A stretch of 8,452 bases of DNA, taken from positions 1 through 8,452 of the forward strand of contig JACRGM010000045.1 in NCBI GenBank assembly GCA_016212345.1. Direction: 5' to 3'. The notes beneath the pieces are model-generated. The model saw nothing but the letters and a program-made list of their open reading frames with translations. It did no database searches and was not told where the DNA came from. Shown here piece after piece: positions 1-6,708 of this stretch; the stretch's first letter is position 1; each line of letters opens with the position of its first letter. Source of the DNA: Nitrospinota bacterium (GTDB taxonomy: Bacteria; Nitrospinota; Nitrospinia; SZUA-224). A program made the translations under genes and the position numbers.

Positions 1-2
1 TC

Positions 3-59
3 GATGTCCTCCGGTTTCTAAAAAGAGTTCTGGTTGAAAGGAATCTATTAAACGGATAA
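3..59 (+). CDS. possible 3' end of an upstream gene (partial)
   Basis: From the window edge one + strand frame stays open for 18 codons, reading DVLRFLKRVLVERNLLNG, and then stops at TAA 57-59. The residues (a Leu/Val/Arg helix) are protein-like. The other two + frames close sooner (at 20 and 38). This may be the C-terminal tail of a gene that starts outside the window, but 18 residues are too few to identify a family or to exclude chance. Confidence 0.25.
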   Translation, partial: DVLRFLKRVLVERNLLNG

Positions 60-392
60 GATTATGATTAATCCTTTTTAGGTCAATCTCTTATGAAAAT
101 CTTAACTCTTTTAATAGAATAATGGATTGATTCCATCCTTTGTTAAATAATATATATCCAAATTTTTTAAAATAAAATCTAAATAATCTTCTTTATCAAT
201 TATCTTGAATTCTCCATTATTATTGAAGGGTTTGCCATAGCCAATCCAAAAAATAGAGGCAGAAAACGCTCATATCTAGTTACCTTAATTATCTGGATGA
301 AAATCGGTGTTTATCATAGAAAGTTGTGGGATGCAAATCCTTTTTTAAACCCCACCCTTCACTGAGGGATTACCCATTTTTTATCTTTTCCC
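60..392. other. AT-rich stretch without an intact gene
   Basis: This stretch is clearly richer in A+T than the genes that follow, lacks their purine strand bias, and has no intact coding frame on either strand. The only things seen are the possible minus-strand relic at 111-269 and a weak GTGGG/CCCAC pairing (326-330 with 351-355, 20-nt loop). No strong terminator was found. Confidence 0.6.
111..269 (-). pseudogene. possible decayed protein-coding relic
   Basis: On the minus strand a frame is open from 269 down to a TAA at 113-111 (52 codons). It contains protein-like stretches such as IGYGKPF, KIIDKEDYLDFILKNLD and the end DGINPLFY. It has no ATG, GTG or TTG start and is preceded in frame by TGA (272-270). 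Another frame of the same strand upstream reads FIQIIKVTRYERFLPLFF, so a frameshifted remnant is possible. No family is recognised. AT-rich DNA readily yields short open frames, so this is weak. Confidence 0.2.
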
Positions 393-421
393 TTGACGAT
401 GTAGAGGTTTTGTATTATTTT
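393..421 (+). promoter_or_regulatory. sigma70-like promoter for the first operon
   Basis: A -35 box TTGACG (393-398) is followed after 17 bp by TATTTT (416-421). The same layout, TTGAC-17-TATTTTAA, recurs upstream of rho. An overlapping TATTAT at 413-418 would have a 14-bp spacer and is less likely. Transcription would start near 428, giving a leader of about 85 nt before the first start codon. Confidence 0.55.
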
Positions 422-423
422 AA

Positions 424-437
424 GTTATATATATAAC
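424..437. promoter_or_regulatory. 14-bp perfect AT palindrome, possible operator
   Basis: GTTATAT (424-430) is directly followed by its reverse complement ATATAAC (431-437), placed over the predicted start of transcription. Two more GTTATA words follow at 448-453 and 462-467, 14 bp apart. The position suits an operator, but a run of this kind can arise by chance in AT-rich DNA. Confidence 0.3.
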
Positions 438-513
438 ATTGTAATTTGTTATAGGGATATTGTTATATGAAAATCTATAGCTGAATCCGTACAGAGAGGA
501 GGGTGAGAGGGTT

Positions 514-978
514 ATGAGATGTCCAAAATGTGAGTATGTAAGTTTTGAATATCTGGATGAGTGCAGAAAATGTGGAGTGGATGTGGTTAAGTTTAAGGAG
601 GAGAGAGGTATTTACATGGTAAGGCCTGTTCGTTTTAGAGAGATAGGGGAGGTGGAGACAGAGGAATCTTTAAGAAAGGTAGCTGTAGCGGAAGATATTA
701 TCGTAGAAGAGGAGAAGAATGATATAATTTCCCAAGAGGCTCAGGAGGAGGGGGAAGGTGTTGTTGCCATGAATATAGAGACATTCCAAGAGATTGAGAG
801 AGGTGATAAAGATATAGGGATTAAGGTTGAGGATGAAAGAGGGGATGATATGATAAAAGTGGAAGATGTTCCATTGGATATAAGTGTGGAGGATGAACTC
901 ATGGAATCAGGGGTCTCTATAGAAATTGATATAGGGGACGATGATATCACTCCTGAAGACAAGACTTCATTCACATAA
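514..978 (+). CDS. acidic zinc-ribbon protein of unknown function
   Basis: This 154-residue protein begins with a zinc-ribbon knuckle pair, CPKC (residues 3-6) and CRKC (17-20), in the context CPKCEYVSFEYLDECRKCG. The rest, from about residue 43, is low-complexity, strongly acidic and probably disordered, with repeated IKVED at 103-107 and 114-118 and a DDD run near the end. There is no signal peptide or membrane segment. AGGAGG at 497-502 and GAGAGG at 505-510 precede ATG 514. It is first in the operon and overlaps the RDD gene by 38 nt. As I recall, related bacteria have proteins in which such an N-terminal ribbon is joined to a C-terminal RDD domain, so it may be half of a split two-domain protein. 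The biochemical role is unknown, and the gene call rests on the ribbon and the codon pattern. Confidence 0.75.
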   Translation: MRCPKCEYVSFEYLDECRKCGVDVVKFKEERGIYMVRPVRFREIGEVETEESLRKVAVAEDIIVEEEKNDIISQEAQEEGEGVVAMNIETFQEIERGDKDIGIKVEDERGDDMIKVEDVPLDISVEDELMESGVSIEIDIGDDDITPEDKTSFT

Positions 979-1492
979 GACCTTTTTGAATAATTTAGGT
1001 TTGAATAATTTAGGTTTAAACAATGCTAATACTATTGTAAAAGTGGGGTGGTGGAGAAGATCCTTTGCAATCTTTATTGATCTTTTTATACTTGATATCT
1101 GCACAAAGATTAGTGTTTATCCTCTCCATAAGGGACTCAACGAACTATACGATTTAGATATCTTTTCCTTCCTTATAGAGGTTGATTCTGATATATTAAG
1201 GGTGTTAATTTTATACTTTATCTCCTATATAATTATAGGAGTGATATTGAGCTGTTTTTATTTTATCTATTTTCATGGATATTTAGGCCAGACTATAGGG
1301 AAGAGGCTTCTTAAGATAAAGGTTATCCAGATAGATGGGGGGGGGCTTACATGGAAGAGGGCCTTTATGAGGTGGATGGGGTATTTTGTCTCGTGGTTTC
1401 CATTTTTCTTAGGGTTTATATGGGTGGTCTTTGATAAAGATAAACAGGCATGGCATGATAAGATCGCTAGTACATATGTAGTTAGGGTATAA
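941..1492 (+). CDS. RDD family integral membrane protein
   Basis: The 183-residue product carries an RDD domain from about residue 33 to the end. The first signature is WWRRSFAIFIDLFIL (Arg39/40, Asp47). The second is GQTIGKRLLKIKV (116-128). The C-terminal one is DKDKQAWHDKIASTYVV (165-181). Predicted membrane segments are about 41-60, 88-111 and 145-164. RDD proteins are small inner-membrane proteins, mostly of unknown function, some linked to transport. The start is uncertain. ATG 941 lies inside the upstream gene after a short GGGG (934-937); an in-frame stop at 932-934 limits any extension; TTG 986 and TTG 1001 are alternatives. The first 30 residues look non-native and include a duplicated LNNLG encoded by a 15-bp tandem repeat. 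A run of nine G lies at 1337-1345. The family call is firm, the N-terminus is not. Confidence 0.85.
   Translation: MISLLKTRLHSHKTFLNNLGLNNLGLNNANTIVKVGWWRRSFAIFIDLFILDICTKISVYPLHKGLNELYDLDIFSFLIEVDSDILRVLILYFISYIIIGVILSCFYFIYFHGYLGQTIGKRLLKIKVIQIDGGGLTWKRAFMRWMGYFVSWFPFFLGFIWVVFDKDKQAWHDKIASTYVVRV
986..1015 (+). repeat. 15-bp tandem repeat, two perfect copies
   Basis: The unit TTGAATAATTTAGGT occurs at 986-1000 and again at 1001-1015, followed by a decayed third copy at 1016-1030. The unit length is a multiple of three, so it adds the residues LNNLG in frame to the N-terminus of the RDD protein, before the conserved domain. Each copy begins with TTG, a possible alternative start codon. Confidence 0.85.
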
Positions 1493-1509
1493 AGTGGAGG
1501 TCTTTTGTA

Positions 1510-2679
1510 ATGCGTAAAAAGATATATCTGTTAACCCCTGGTCCAACTCCCATTATAGAAGATGTCCTCTTGGAGATGGCAAGGCCTATACTTCATCACA
1601 GGACGCCTCAATTCAGTGCCATAATAGAAGAGGTAAAGAAGGGGCTTCAGTATCTATTCCAGACAAAAAATGATGTTTTGATACTGAATGCCTCAGGTAC
1701 AGGGGCCATGGAGGGATCTGTTTCAAACCTTTTTTCATCTGGGGATAGTGTTATTGTGATTAATGGTGGGAAGTTCGGTGAAAGATGGACGGAGATCTGC
1801 AGATCTTATGGACTGAATGTAAAGGAGATCAGTGTAGAGTGGGGCAAGGCTGTTGATCCATCTATTGTTAGAGATATCTTGAAAAGGGATAAAGGGATTA
1901 AGGGGGTTTTTGTTCAGGCAAGTGAGACTTCTACTACAGTAACCCATCCAGTTAAGGAGCTTGCTGAGATTGTGAGGGATATAGATGATACTATCCTGGT
2001 TGTAGATGGGATAAGTGCTGTGGGGGTATTTGATCTCCCTATGGATAAATGGGGAATAGATGTATTAGTCTCTGGGGCACAGAAGGGGTTGATGCTCCCC
2101 CCAGGTCTGTCGTTTGTTGGATTGAGTGATAAGGGATGGCGATTTTCAGAGGATGCTGATCTACCGAGGTATTATTTTGATTTCAGGAAGGAGAGGGATA
2201 ACTTAAGGGCTAATACCACTGCCTACACACCTGCAATATCCTTGATAGTTGGTCTTAGGAAAGTACTACAGGATATCAGGGAGGAGGGCATTGAGACTAT
2301 CTTTGCCCGACATGAAAGGTTGGCTATGGCTACAAGGGCGGGTATAGTTGCGCTTGGACTAAGGCTTCTTGCCCCGGATTCACCGAGTAATGGTGTTACA
2401 GGTTTTTTTCTCCCAGATGGTGTGGATGGGGGTAGATTTGCAAGGTTTCTTAGGGATGATTTAGGTATTATCATGGCTGGGGGACAAGGACATCTGAAAG
2501 GGAAGATACTCAGGATTGCCCATATGGGGTATATCGGTATATTTGATATAATTGTGGCAATCTCTGGTTTGGAGATGGCATTAAAGAGATTTGGATATAA
2601 TGTAGAATTTGGGAAAGGTATTGCTGCTGTTCAGGAGATATTATTTATGGAGATGAGTGATGAAGGTACTGGTAAGTGA
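1510..2679 (+). CDS. class V aminotransferase (serine-pyruvate/alanine-glyoxylate type)
   Basis: This is a 389-residue cytoplasmic PLP enzyme of the usual family length. It shows the N-terminal LLTPGPTP (7-14), the HHRTPQF substrate-side segment (29-35) and the phosphate-binding SGTGAMEG (62-69). It also has QASETSTTVTHP (136-147), Asp166 in VVDGISAVG for the pyridine nitrogen, and the Schiff-base Lys192 in SGAQKGLMLPPG. Members move an amino group between serine, alanine or aspartate and 2-oxoacids such as glyoxylate or pyruvate. Here the gene sits 17 nt after the RDD gene and overlaps serA, so its likely job (inferred) is to aminate 3-phosphohydroxypyruvate, replacing SerC, or to run a serine-glyoxylate exchange. 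GGAGG at 1496-1500 sets ATG 1510. Substrate choice cannot be read from the sequence alone. Confidence 0.93.
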   Translation: MRKKIYLLTPGPTPIIEDVLLEMARPILHHRTPQFSAIIEEVKKGLQYLFQTKNDVLILNASGTGAMEGSVSNLFSSGDSVIVINGGKFGERWTEICRSYGLNVKEISVEWGKAVDPSIVRDILKRDKGIKGVFVQASETSTTVTHPVKELAEIVRDIDDTILVVDGISAVGVFDLPMDKWGIDVLVSGAQKGLMLPPGLSFVGLSDKGWRFSEDADLPRYYFDFRKERDNLRANTTAYTPAISLIVGLRKVLQDIREEGIETIFARHERLAMATRAGIVALGLRLLAPDSPSNGVTGFFLPDGVDGGRFARFLRDDLGIIMAGGQGHLKGKILRIAHMGYIGIFDIIVAISGLEMALKRFGYNVEFGKGIAAVQEILFMEMSDEGTGK

Positions 2680-4240
2680 TGAACTTTCAGAAAAGGGGAT
2701 TGAGATATTCAAAAGGGAAAGAGAGATAGAACTTGAAGTGAAGATAGGCCTTTCTATAGAAGATCTGATTGCAGAGATACCAGATTATGATGCACTTGTT
2801 ATACGGAGTGGTACAAAGGTCACTGCTGAGGTGATAGAGGCAGGGGATAATCTTAAGGTGATTGGGAGGGCAGGGATAGGGGTGGACAATATAGATATAG
2901 ATGCGGCCAGCAAGCGAGGTATTGTTGTCATGAATACCCCTGAAGGGAATATCATCACAACAGCGGAACATACCATATCTATGATGCTTGCCCTCTCCAG
3001 AAATATCCCTCAGGCAAATGCGTATGTGAAATCAAAGAAGTGGAAAAAGAAGGGGTTTATAGGGGTAGAGGTCTTTAATAAGACCCTTGGTGTTATTGGG
3101 CTAGGGAGGATAGGAAGGGTTGTGGTTAAGAGGGCACAGGGATTAGAGATGAATGTGATTGCCTATGATCCCTTTATTTCTAAGGATACAGCCTATAATA
3201 TAGGTATTGAATTAGTAGAGATGGAGGAACTTCTCAGAAGATCAGACTATATCACGATCCATGTGCCTAAGACAGAAGGGACGATCCATCTCATTGGACC
3301 AAAAGAGTTTAGGATGATGAAAAAGGGGGTAAGGATAATCAATTGTTCAAGGGGTGGTATAGTGGATGAAGAGGCCCTTTATCAGGCAATTGTTGATAAA
3401 AGAGTAAGTGGGGCTGCCCTTGATGTATTTGAAAAGGAGCCCCCAGTGGATAGCCCCTTATTGGAATTAGATGAGGTGATATGCACCCCCCACCTTGGCG
3501 CCTCTACAGGAGAGGCTCAGGAGAATGTGGCAATTGCCGTGGCAGAACAGATTGTTGATTTTCTTAAAAGGGGTGAGATAAGAAATGCAATTAATGTGCC
3601 ATCTGTAGATATTGAGGTACTAGGAAAGATACGACCATTTCTCTCCCTTGCAGAGAAATTGGGATCTTTTCAGGGGCAGTTAGTAGAGGGAGGGATACGA
3701 GAGGTTACTGTAAAGTATAGTGGCGATGTAATCAATTTAGGGGTGAAAATAGTTACAGTATCGGTATTGAAAGGCCTTCTTCAGGTATTTATTGAGAGGG
3801 ATGTAAATTGGGTGAACGCCTCTATTATTGCTGAGGAGCGGGGGATTAGGGTATTGGAGACAACGAGTAGTGAGGTGGAGGATTTTACAAGTTTAATAGG
3901 GGTCAAGATAAAGACCGACAAGGAAGAGAGGGAGATCTATGGGACGATCTTTGGAAAGGAAGATCCCCGGATAGTGAGGGTAGATGATTATCATATAGAG
4001 GCCATACTTTCCGGTAATATGCTTTTCTTCTCTAATGTAGATGCCCCAGGAGTCATAGGTAGGATCGGTACAGTTCTGGGGAATAATAAAATCAATATTG
4101 CAGGGATGCATTTAGGTAGGACAAGACCTCAGGGGAAGGCTGTGGCCATTGTTAATATAGATTCACCTGTTACTGAAGAGGCCTTGAAAGAGATCAGGGG
4201 TATGCAAGATATCATTTCCGCAAAGAGGATTACTTTGTAG
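2660..4240 (+). CDS. serA: D-3-phosphoglycerate dehydrogenase
   Basis: SerA oxidises 3-phosphoglycerate to 3-phosphohydroxypyruvate with NAD+, the first step of serine synthesis. Using ATG 2660 (526 residues), the substrate domain includes RSGTKVT (49-55) and GRAGIGVDNID (69-79). The nucleotide fold has GLGRIG (147-152) and the coenzyme Asp170. The catalytic set is Arg231 (NCSRGG), Glu260 (DVFEKEPP) and His278 (TPHLGAST). After about 300 comes the intervening ASB-type domain, and the last 75 residues form an ACT domain (NVDAPGVIGRIGTVL), the usual serine-feedback site. This is the long form of the enzyme. GTG 2657 could also start it, but GGAG at 2649-2652 is better spaced for ATG 2660. It overlaps the aminotransferase by 20 nt, which suggests translational coupling. 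Confidence 0.97.
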   Translation: MKVLVSDELSEKGIEIFKREREIELEVKIGLSIEDLIAEIPDYDALVIRSGTKVTAEVIEAGDNLKVIGRAGIGVDNIDIDAASKRGIVVMNTPEGNIITTAEHTISMMLALSRNIPQANAYVKSKKWKKKGFIGVEVFNKTLGVIGLGRIGRVVVKRAQGLEMNVIAYDPFISKDTAYNIGIELVEMEELLRRSDYITIHVPKTEGTIHLIGPKEFRMMKKGVRIINCSRGGIVDEEALYQAIVDKRVSGAALDVFEKEPPVDSPLLELDEVICTPHLGASTGEAQENVAIAVAEQIVDFLKRGEIRNAINVPSVDIEVLGKIRPFLSLAEKLGSFQGQLVEGGIREVTVKYSGDVINLGVKIVTVSVLKGLLQVFIERDVNWVNASIIAEERGIRVLETTSSEVEDFTSLIGVKIKTDKEEREIYGTIFGKEDPRIVRVDDYHIEAILSGNMLFFSNVDAPGVIGRIGTVLGNNKINIAGMHLGRTRPQGKAVAIVNIDSPVTEEALKEIRGMQDIISAKRITL

Positions 4241-4256
4241 GGAGGAAGGAATATAG

Positions 4257-5588
4257 ATGTCTGTAGTAGTAGTAGTAGGGACACAGTGGGGGGATGAAGG
4301 TAAAGGTAAGATTATAGATGTCCTTACCAAGGATGCTGATGTCATTGCCCGTTATCAAGGAGGACATAATGCAGGCCATACAGTGATGATTGGCGAAGAG
4401 GAGTTTGTCTTTCATCTTATTCCTACTGGAATACTCCATCGTGGTAAGATATGTATTCTCGGTAATGGAGTGGTGATTGATCCATGTGCCCTTATCAATG
4501 AGATCAAATGGATTAGAGAGAAGGGAATTGAGGTTGATAACAATCTCTTTATTAGTGATAGAGCCCATCTTGTCCTGCCGTATCATCAAATCTATGACAT
4601 AAAAGATGAGAAGAGGAGAGGGGATAATAAGATTGGTACCACCGGAAGAGGGATCGGTCCATCATATACAGACAAGATTGCCCGTATAGGTATTAGGATG
4701 GCAGATTACATGGACAAAGATCTCTTTTATGAAAGATTAAAGACAAATATATCTGAGAAAAATCTCTTTTTAGTAAGGTATTATGGTCATGAGGGATTCA
4801 AATTCGATGAGATATTTGATAGATTCATGGAATATAGAAAAGAGATAGAGGGTTATATAACTGATACCAATATCATACTAAAGGAGAGTATATCACAAGG
4901 AAAGAACATATTATGCGAGGGGGCTCAAGGTACAATGCTTGATATTGATTTTGGTATCTATCCGTTTGTTACCTCTTCTAATTCTACAGTTGGGGGTGTC
5001 TGTACAGGCCTAGGTATAGCTCCTGGTAAGATAGATAGGGTCATCGGGGTGGTAAAGGCATATACTACAAGGGTTGGTGAGGGACCATTTCCTACTGAAT
5101 TGTCAGATAGCGTTGGTATGAGGCTTAGGGATCAGGGAAAGGAGTATGGTGCAACTACAGGGAGGCCTCGGAGATGCGGTTGGTTCGATGCAGTAGTGGT
5201 AAGATATGCTGCATGGATAAACGGTATAGATAGATTGGCTCTCACTAAGTTAGATGTCCTTGATAGATGTGAAAAGATCTATATCTGTACTGGTTATCAA
5301 TACAATGGGAAGATATTGAAGGAGTTCCCATCTAGCCTGAATATAATCAAGAAATGTCAACCTATATATAAAGAAATGGATGGTTGGATTGAGGATATCA
5401 GAGGGATAGATTCATTTGATGATCTCCCAGAGAATGCCAAAAGATATATAGAGGAGATATCCAATATAGTTGAGACAGACCTCTCTATTATCTCTACAGG
5501 ACAGAGACGAGAAGAGACCATCTTGTTAGAGGAGAATTCCTTTTTAAATAATGACCACAGTAATCAATATAAATGGAGAGATACTTAG
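4257..5588 (+). CDS. purA: adenylosuccinate synthetase
   Basis: PurA joins IMP and aspartate with GTP to give adenylosuccinate, the first committed step to AMP. The 443-residue sequence has the P-loop-like GTQWGDEGKGK (8-18) with catalytic Asp13, and GGHNAGHT (35-42) with catalytic His41. It also has the IMP-site GTTGRGIGPS (127-136), EGAQGTMLD, VKAYTTRVGEGPFPTEL, TTGRPRRCGW (300-309) and the guanine-specificity TKLD (330-333). The conserved part ends near GQRREETILLE. The last 18 or so residues are an unusual polar tail, whose final 12 codons overlap the next gene. GGAGGAAGGA at 4241-4250 sets ATG 4257, 16 nt after serA. The start codon region contains five GTA codons in a row (4263-4277). 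Confidence 0.98.
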   Translation: MSVVVVVGTQWGDEGKGKIIDVLTKDADVIARYQGGHNAGHTVMIGEEEFVFHLIPTGILHRGKICILGNGVVIDPCALINEIKWIREKGIEVDNNLFISDRAHLVLPYHQIYDIKDEKRRGDNKIGTTGRGIGPSYTDKIARIGIRMADYMDKDLFYERLKTNISEKNLFLVRYYGHEGFKFDEIFDRFMEYRKEIEGYITDTNIILKESISQGKNILCEGAQGTMLDIDFGIYPFVTSSNSTVGGVCTGLGIAPGKIDRVIGVVKAYTTRVGEGPFPTELSDSVGMRLRDQGKEYGATTGRPRRCGWFDAVVVRYAAWINGIDRLALTKLDVLDRCEKIYICTGYQYNGKILKEFPSSLNIIKKCQPIYKEMDGWIEDIRGIDSFDDLPENAKRYIEEISNIVETDLSIISTGQRREETILLEENSFLNNDHSNQYKWRDT

Positions 5589-6435
5589 CCCAGAAAAGGG
5601 AAATATCTCTGTCTTTGATCATGGTTTTCTCTTTGGGGATAGTGTCTATGAGGTGTTGATAACCTACCGTGGTATACTATTAAAAATAAAGGAACATTTA
5701 CAGAGGATGTCTTTATCAGCCAAGGCGATAGGGCTTAAGCTACCTTATACATATGAGGGGTTCCTTAACGAGATTAAGAGGACTATTACTGCTGGGAATA
5801 ATAAAGAATCATATATACGAATAGTTGTTACAAGAGGGGTAGGGGAGATAAATATTGATCCCTTATCATGTCTTACACCTAATACTATTATTTATGTCAG
5901 TGAATTCTTAGGGTATTCAGAAGGGTTATATAAGGATGGGATTAACCTTGTGATAGTCTCTATAAAGAGGAATATTAAGGAATCCCTTAATCCAGGGATC
6001 AAGACCGGCAATTATCTGAACAATATTCTGGCAATTATGGAGGCCAAAAAGAGAGGGGCAGATGATGGATTGATGCTTAATGCAGAGGGATTCCTTACAG
6101 AATCTACTACTAGTAATTTTTACCTTGTCAAAGATGAGGTTGTAATAACACCTTCATTGGAGTGCGGGGTATTGGAGGGGATTACAAGGGGAATTGTCTT
6201 GGAACTGGCTAGAGAAAATGGTATCCATGCGGAAGAAAGAATGATTAGACCTGAAGAGATAAGGGAGGCAGATGAGGCCTTTATTACCAGTACTACAAGA
6301 GGAATAATGCCTGTTACGATATGCGATGATAGGAGGGTTGGAGAGGGGAGGCCTGGGGAGCTAACAAAGAGGTTGATTGTATTATATAAAAATAAGTTAG
6401 AAGAGATAGTTTCAATGGACTCTTACTTACTTTAG
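5551..6435 (+). CDS. class IV aminotransferase (branched-chain/D-amino-acid family)
   Basis: This is a 294-residue fold-type IV PLP enzyme. It has FDHGFLFGDSVYEVL (22-36), RGVGEINIDP (95-104), the Schiff-base Lys151 in KTGNYLNNILA (151-161), ESTTSNFYLV (184-193) with the usual Glu and Asn, GVLEGITRG and STTRGIMPV. Family members include IlvE, D-alanine aminotransferase and aminodeoxychorismate lyase. The VYEV start of the first motif resembles D-amino-acid aminotransferases. However, the Arg98/His100 carboxylate trap of the Bacillus enzyme is replaced by Ile100/Ile102 in my alignment, and RGxGxxxxDP is more like bacterial and archaeal branched-chain enzymes. I therefore give no symbol. The gene overlaps purA by 38 nt. 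AGAGGAGA at 5528-5535 is about 15 nt from ATG 5551, which is long, so translation may depend on coupling to purA. Confidence 0.9.
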   Translation: MTTVININGEILSPEKGNISVFDHGFLFGDSVYEVLITYRGILLKIKEHLQRMSLSAKAIGLKLPYTYEGFLNEIKRTITAGNNKESYIRIVVTRGVGEINIDPLSCLTPNTIIYVSEFLGYSEGLYKDGINLVIVSIKRNIKESLNPGIKTGNYLNNILAIMEAKKRGADDGLMLNAEGFLTESTTSNFYLVKDEVVITPSLECGVLEGITRGIVLELARENGIHAEERMIRPEEIREADEAFITSTTRGIMPVTICDDRRVGEGRPGELTKRLIVLYKNKLEEIVSMDSYLL

Positions 6436-6471
6436 AAAGTAAAACCTAACAAAAAAAATTAATAAAAGATA

Positions 6472-6500
6472 TTGACAAAAAAAGGGGGATGTAGTATTTT
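6472..6500 (+). promoter_or_regulatory. sigma70-like promoter for rho-rpmE
   Basis: A perfect -35 box TTGACA (6472-6477) is followed after 17 bp by TATTTT (6495-6500), continuing as TATTTTAA. This matches the promoter inferred upstream of the first operon. A start near 6507 would give a rho leader of about 240 nt. The nearby TAGTAT (6492-6497) would have a 14-bp spacer and is less likely. Confidence 0.6.
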
Positions 6501-6568
6501 AATATTTAGATGGGACATGATTAAATATCCCTCACGAATGATGTACTCAAGATAAAATTTCCTACAAT

Positions 6569-6593
6569 TAGATTTTCAGATAATAAATTACAC
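6569..6593 (+). repeat. 25-bp direct repeat, copy 1 (rho leader)
   Basis: Begins TAGATTTTCAG and ends AATTACAC. It is identical over 25 bases to 8259-8283, and the flanks on both sides differ. It lies about 60 bp after the predicted start of rho transcription. Confidence 0.9.
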
Positions 6594-6694
6594 AATGCTA
6601 TCTTGTCGAGTTTATCCTGTCTATTCGAAACTAATTCAGGGAAAGGGGAATCCCTATGGGGGTGGACTTTTCAAATAAAATCCCATAGTTGGGG

Positions 6695-6708
6695 GAGGCG
6701 TAAGCCTC
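6695..6708 (+). promoter_or_regulatory. GTAA-loop hairpin upstream of rho
   Basis: GAGGC (6695-6699) and GCCTC (6704-6708) make a perfect 5-bp stem closed by GTAA, a stable GNRA-type tetraloop. It is flanked by G-runs and lies 26 nt before the AAGAGGTGA ribosome binding site. No T-run follows, so it is not a simple terminator. A role in the leader fold or in rho translation is an inference. Confidence 0.5.

Noticed and set aside
291..559. Shared ATCTGGATGA at 291-300 and 550-559
   Set aside because: A ten-base match in 8.5 kb is expected by chance, and the flanks do not match.
741..974. Minus-strand open frame opposite the zinc-ribbon gene
   Set aside because: It is Ser/Thr/Ile-rich, the mirror of the acidic, purine-rich + strand gene. 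It has no ribosome binding site or domain.
4263..4277. Five GTA repeats at the start of purA as a variable repeat
   Set aside because: They encode the hydrophobic first beta strand (VVVVV) typical of PurA. Length change would alter only valine number, and nothing else suggests variability.
6427..6442. Terminator after the class IV aminotransferase
   Set aside because: TTACTTT/AAAGTAA can pair, but the loop is two to four bases, the stem is all weak pairs apart from one C-G, and no T-run follows.
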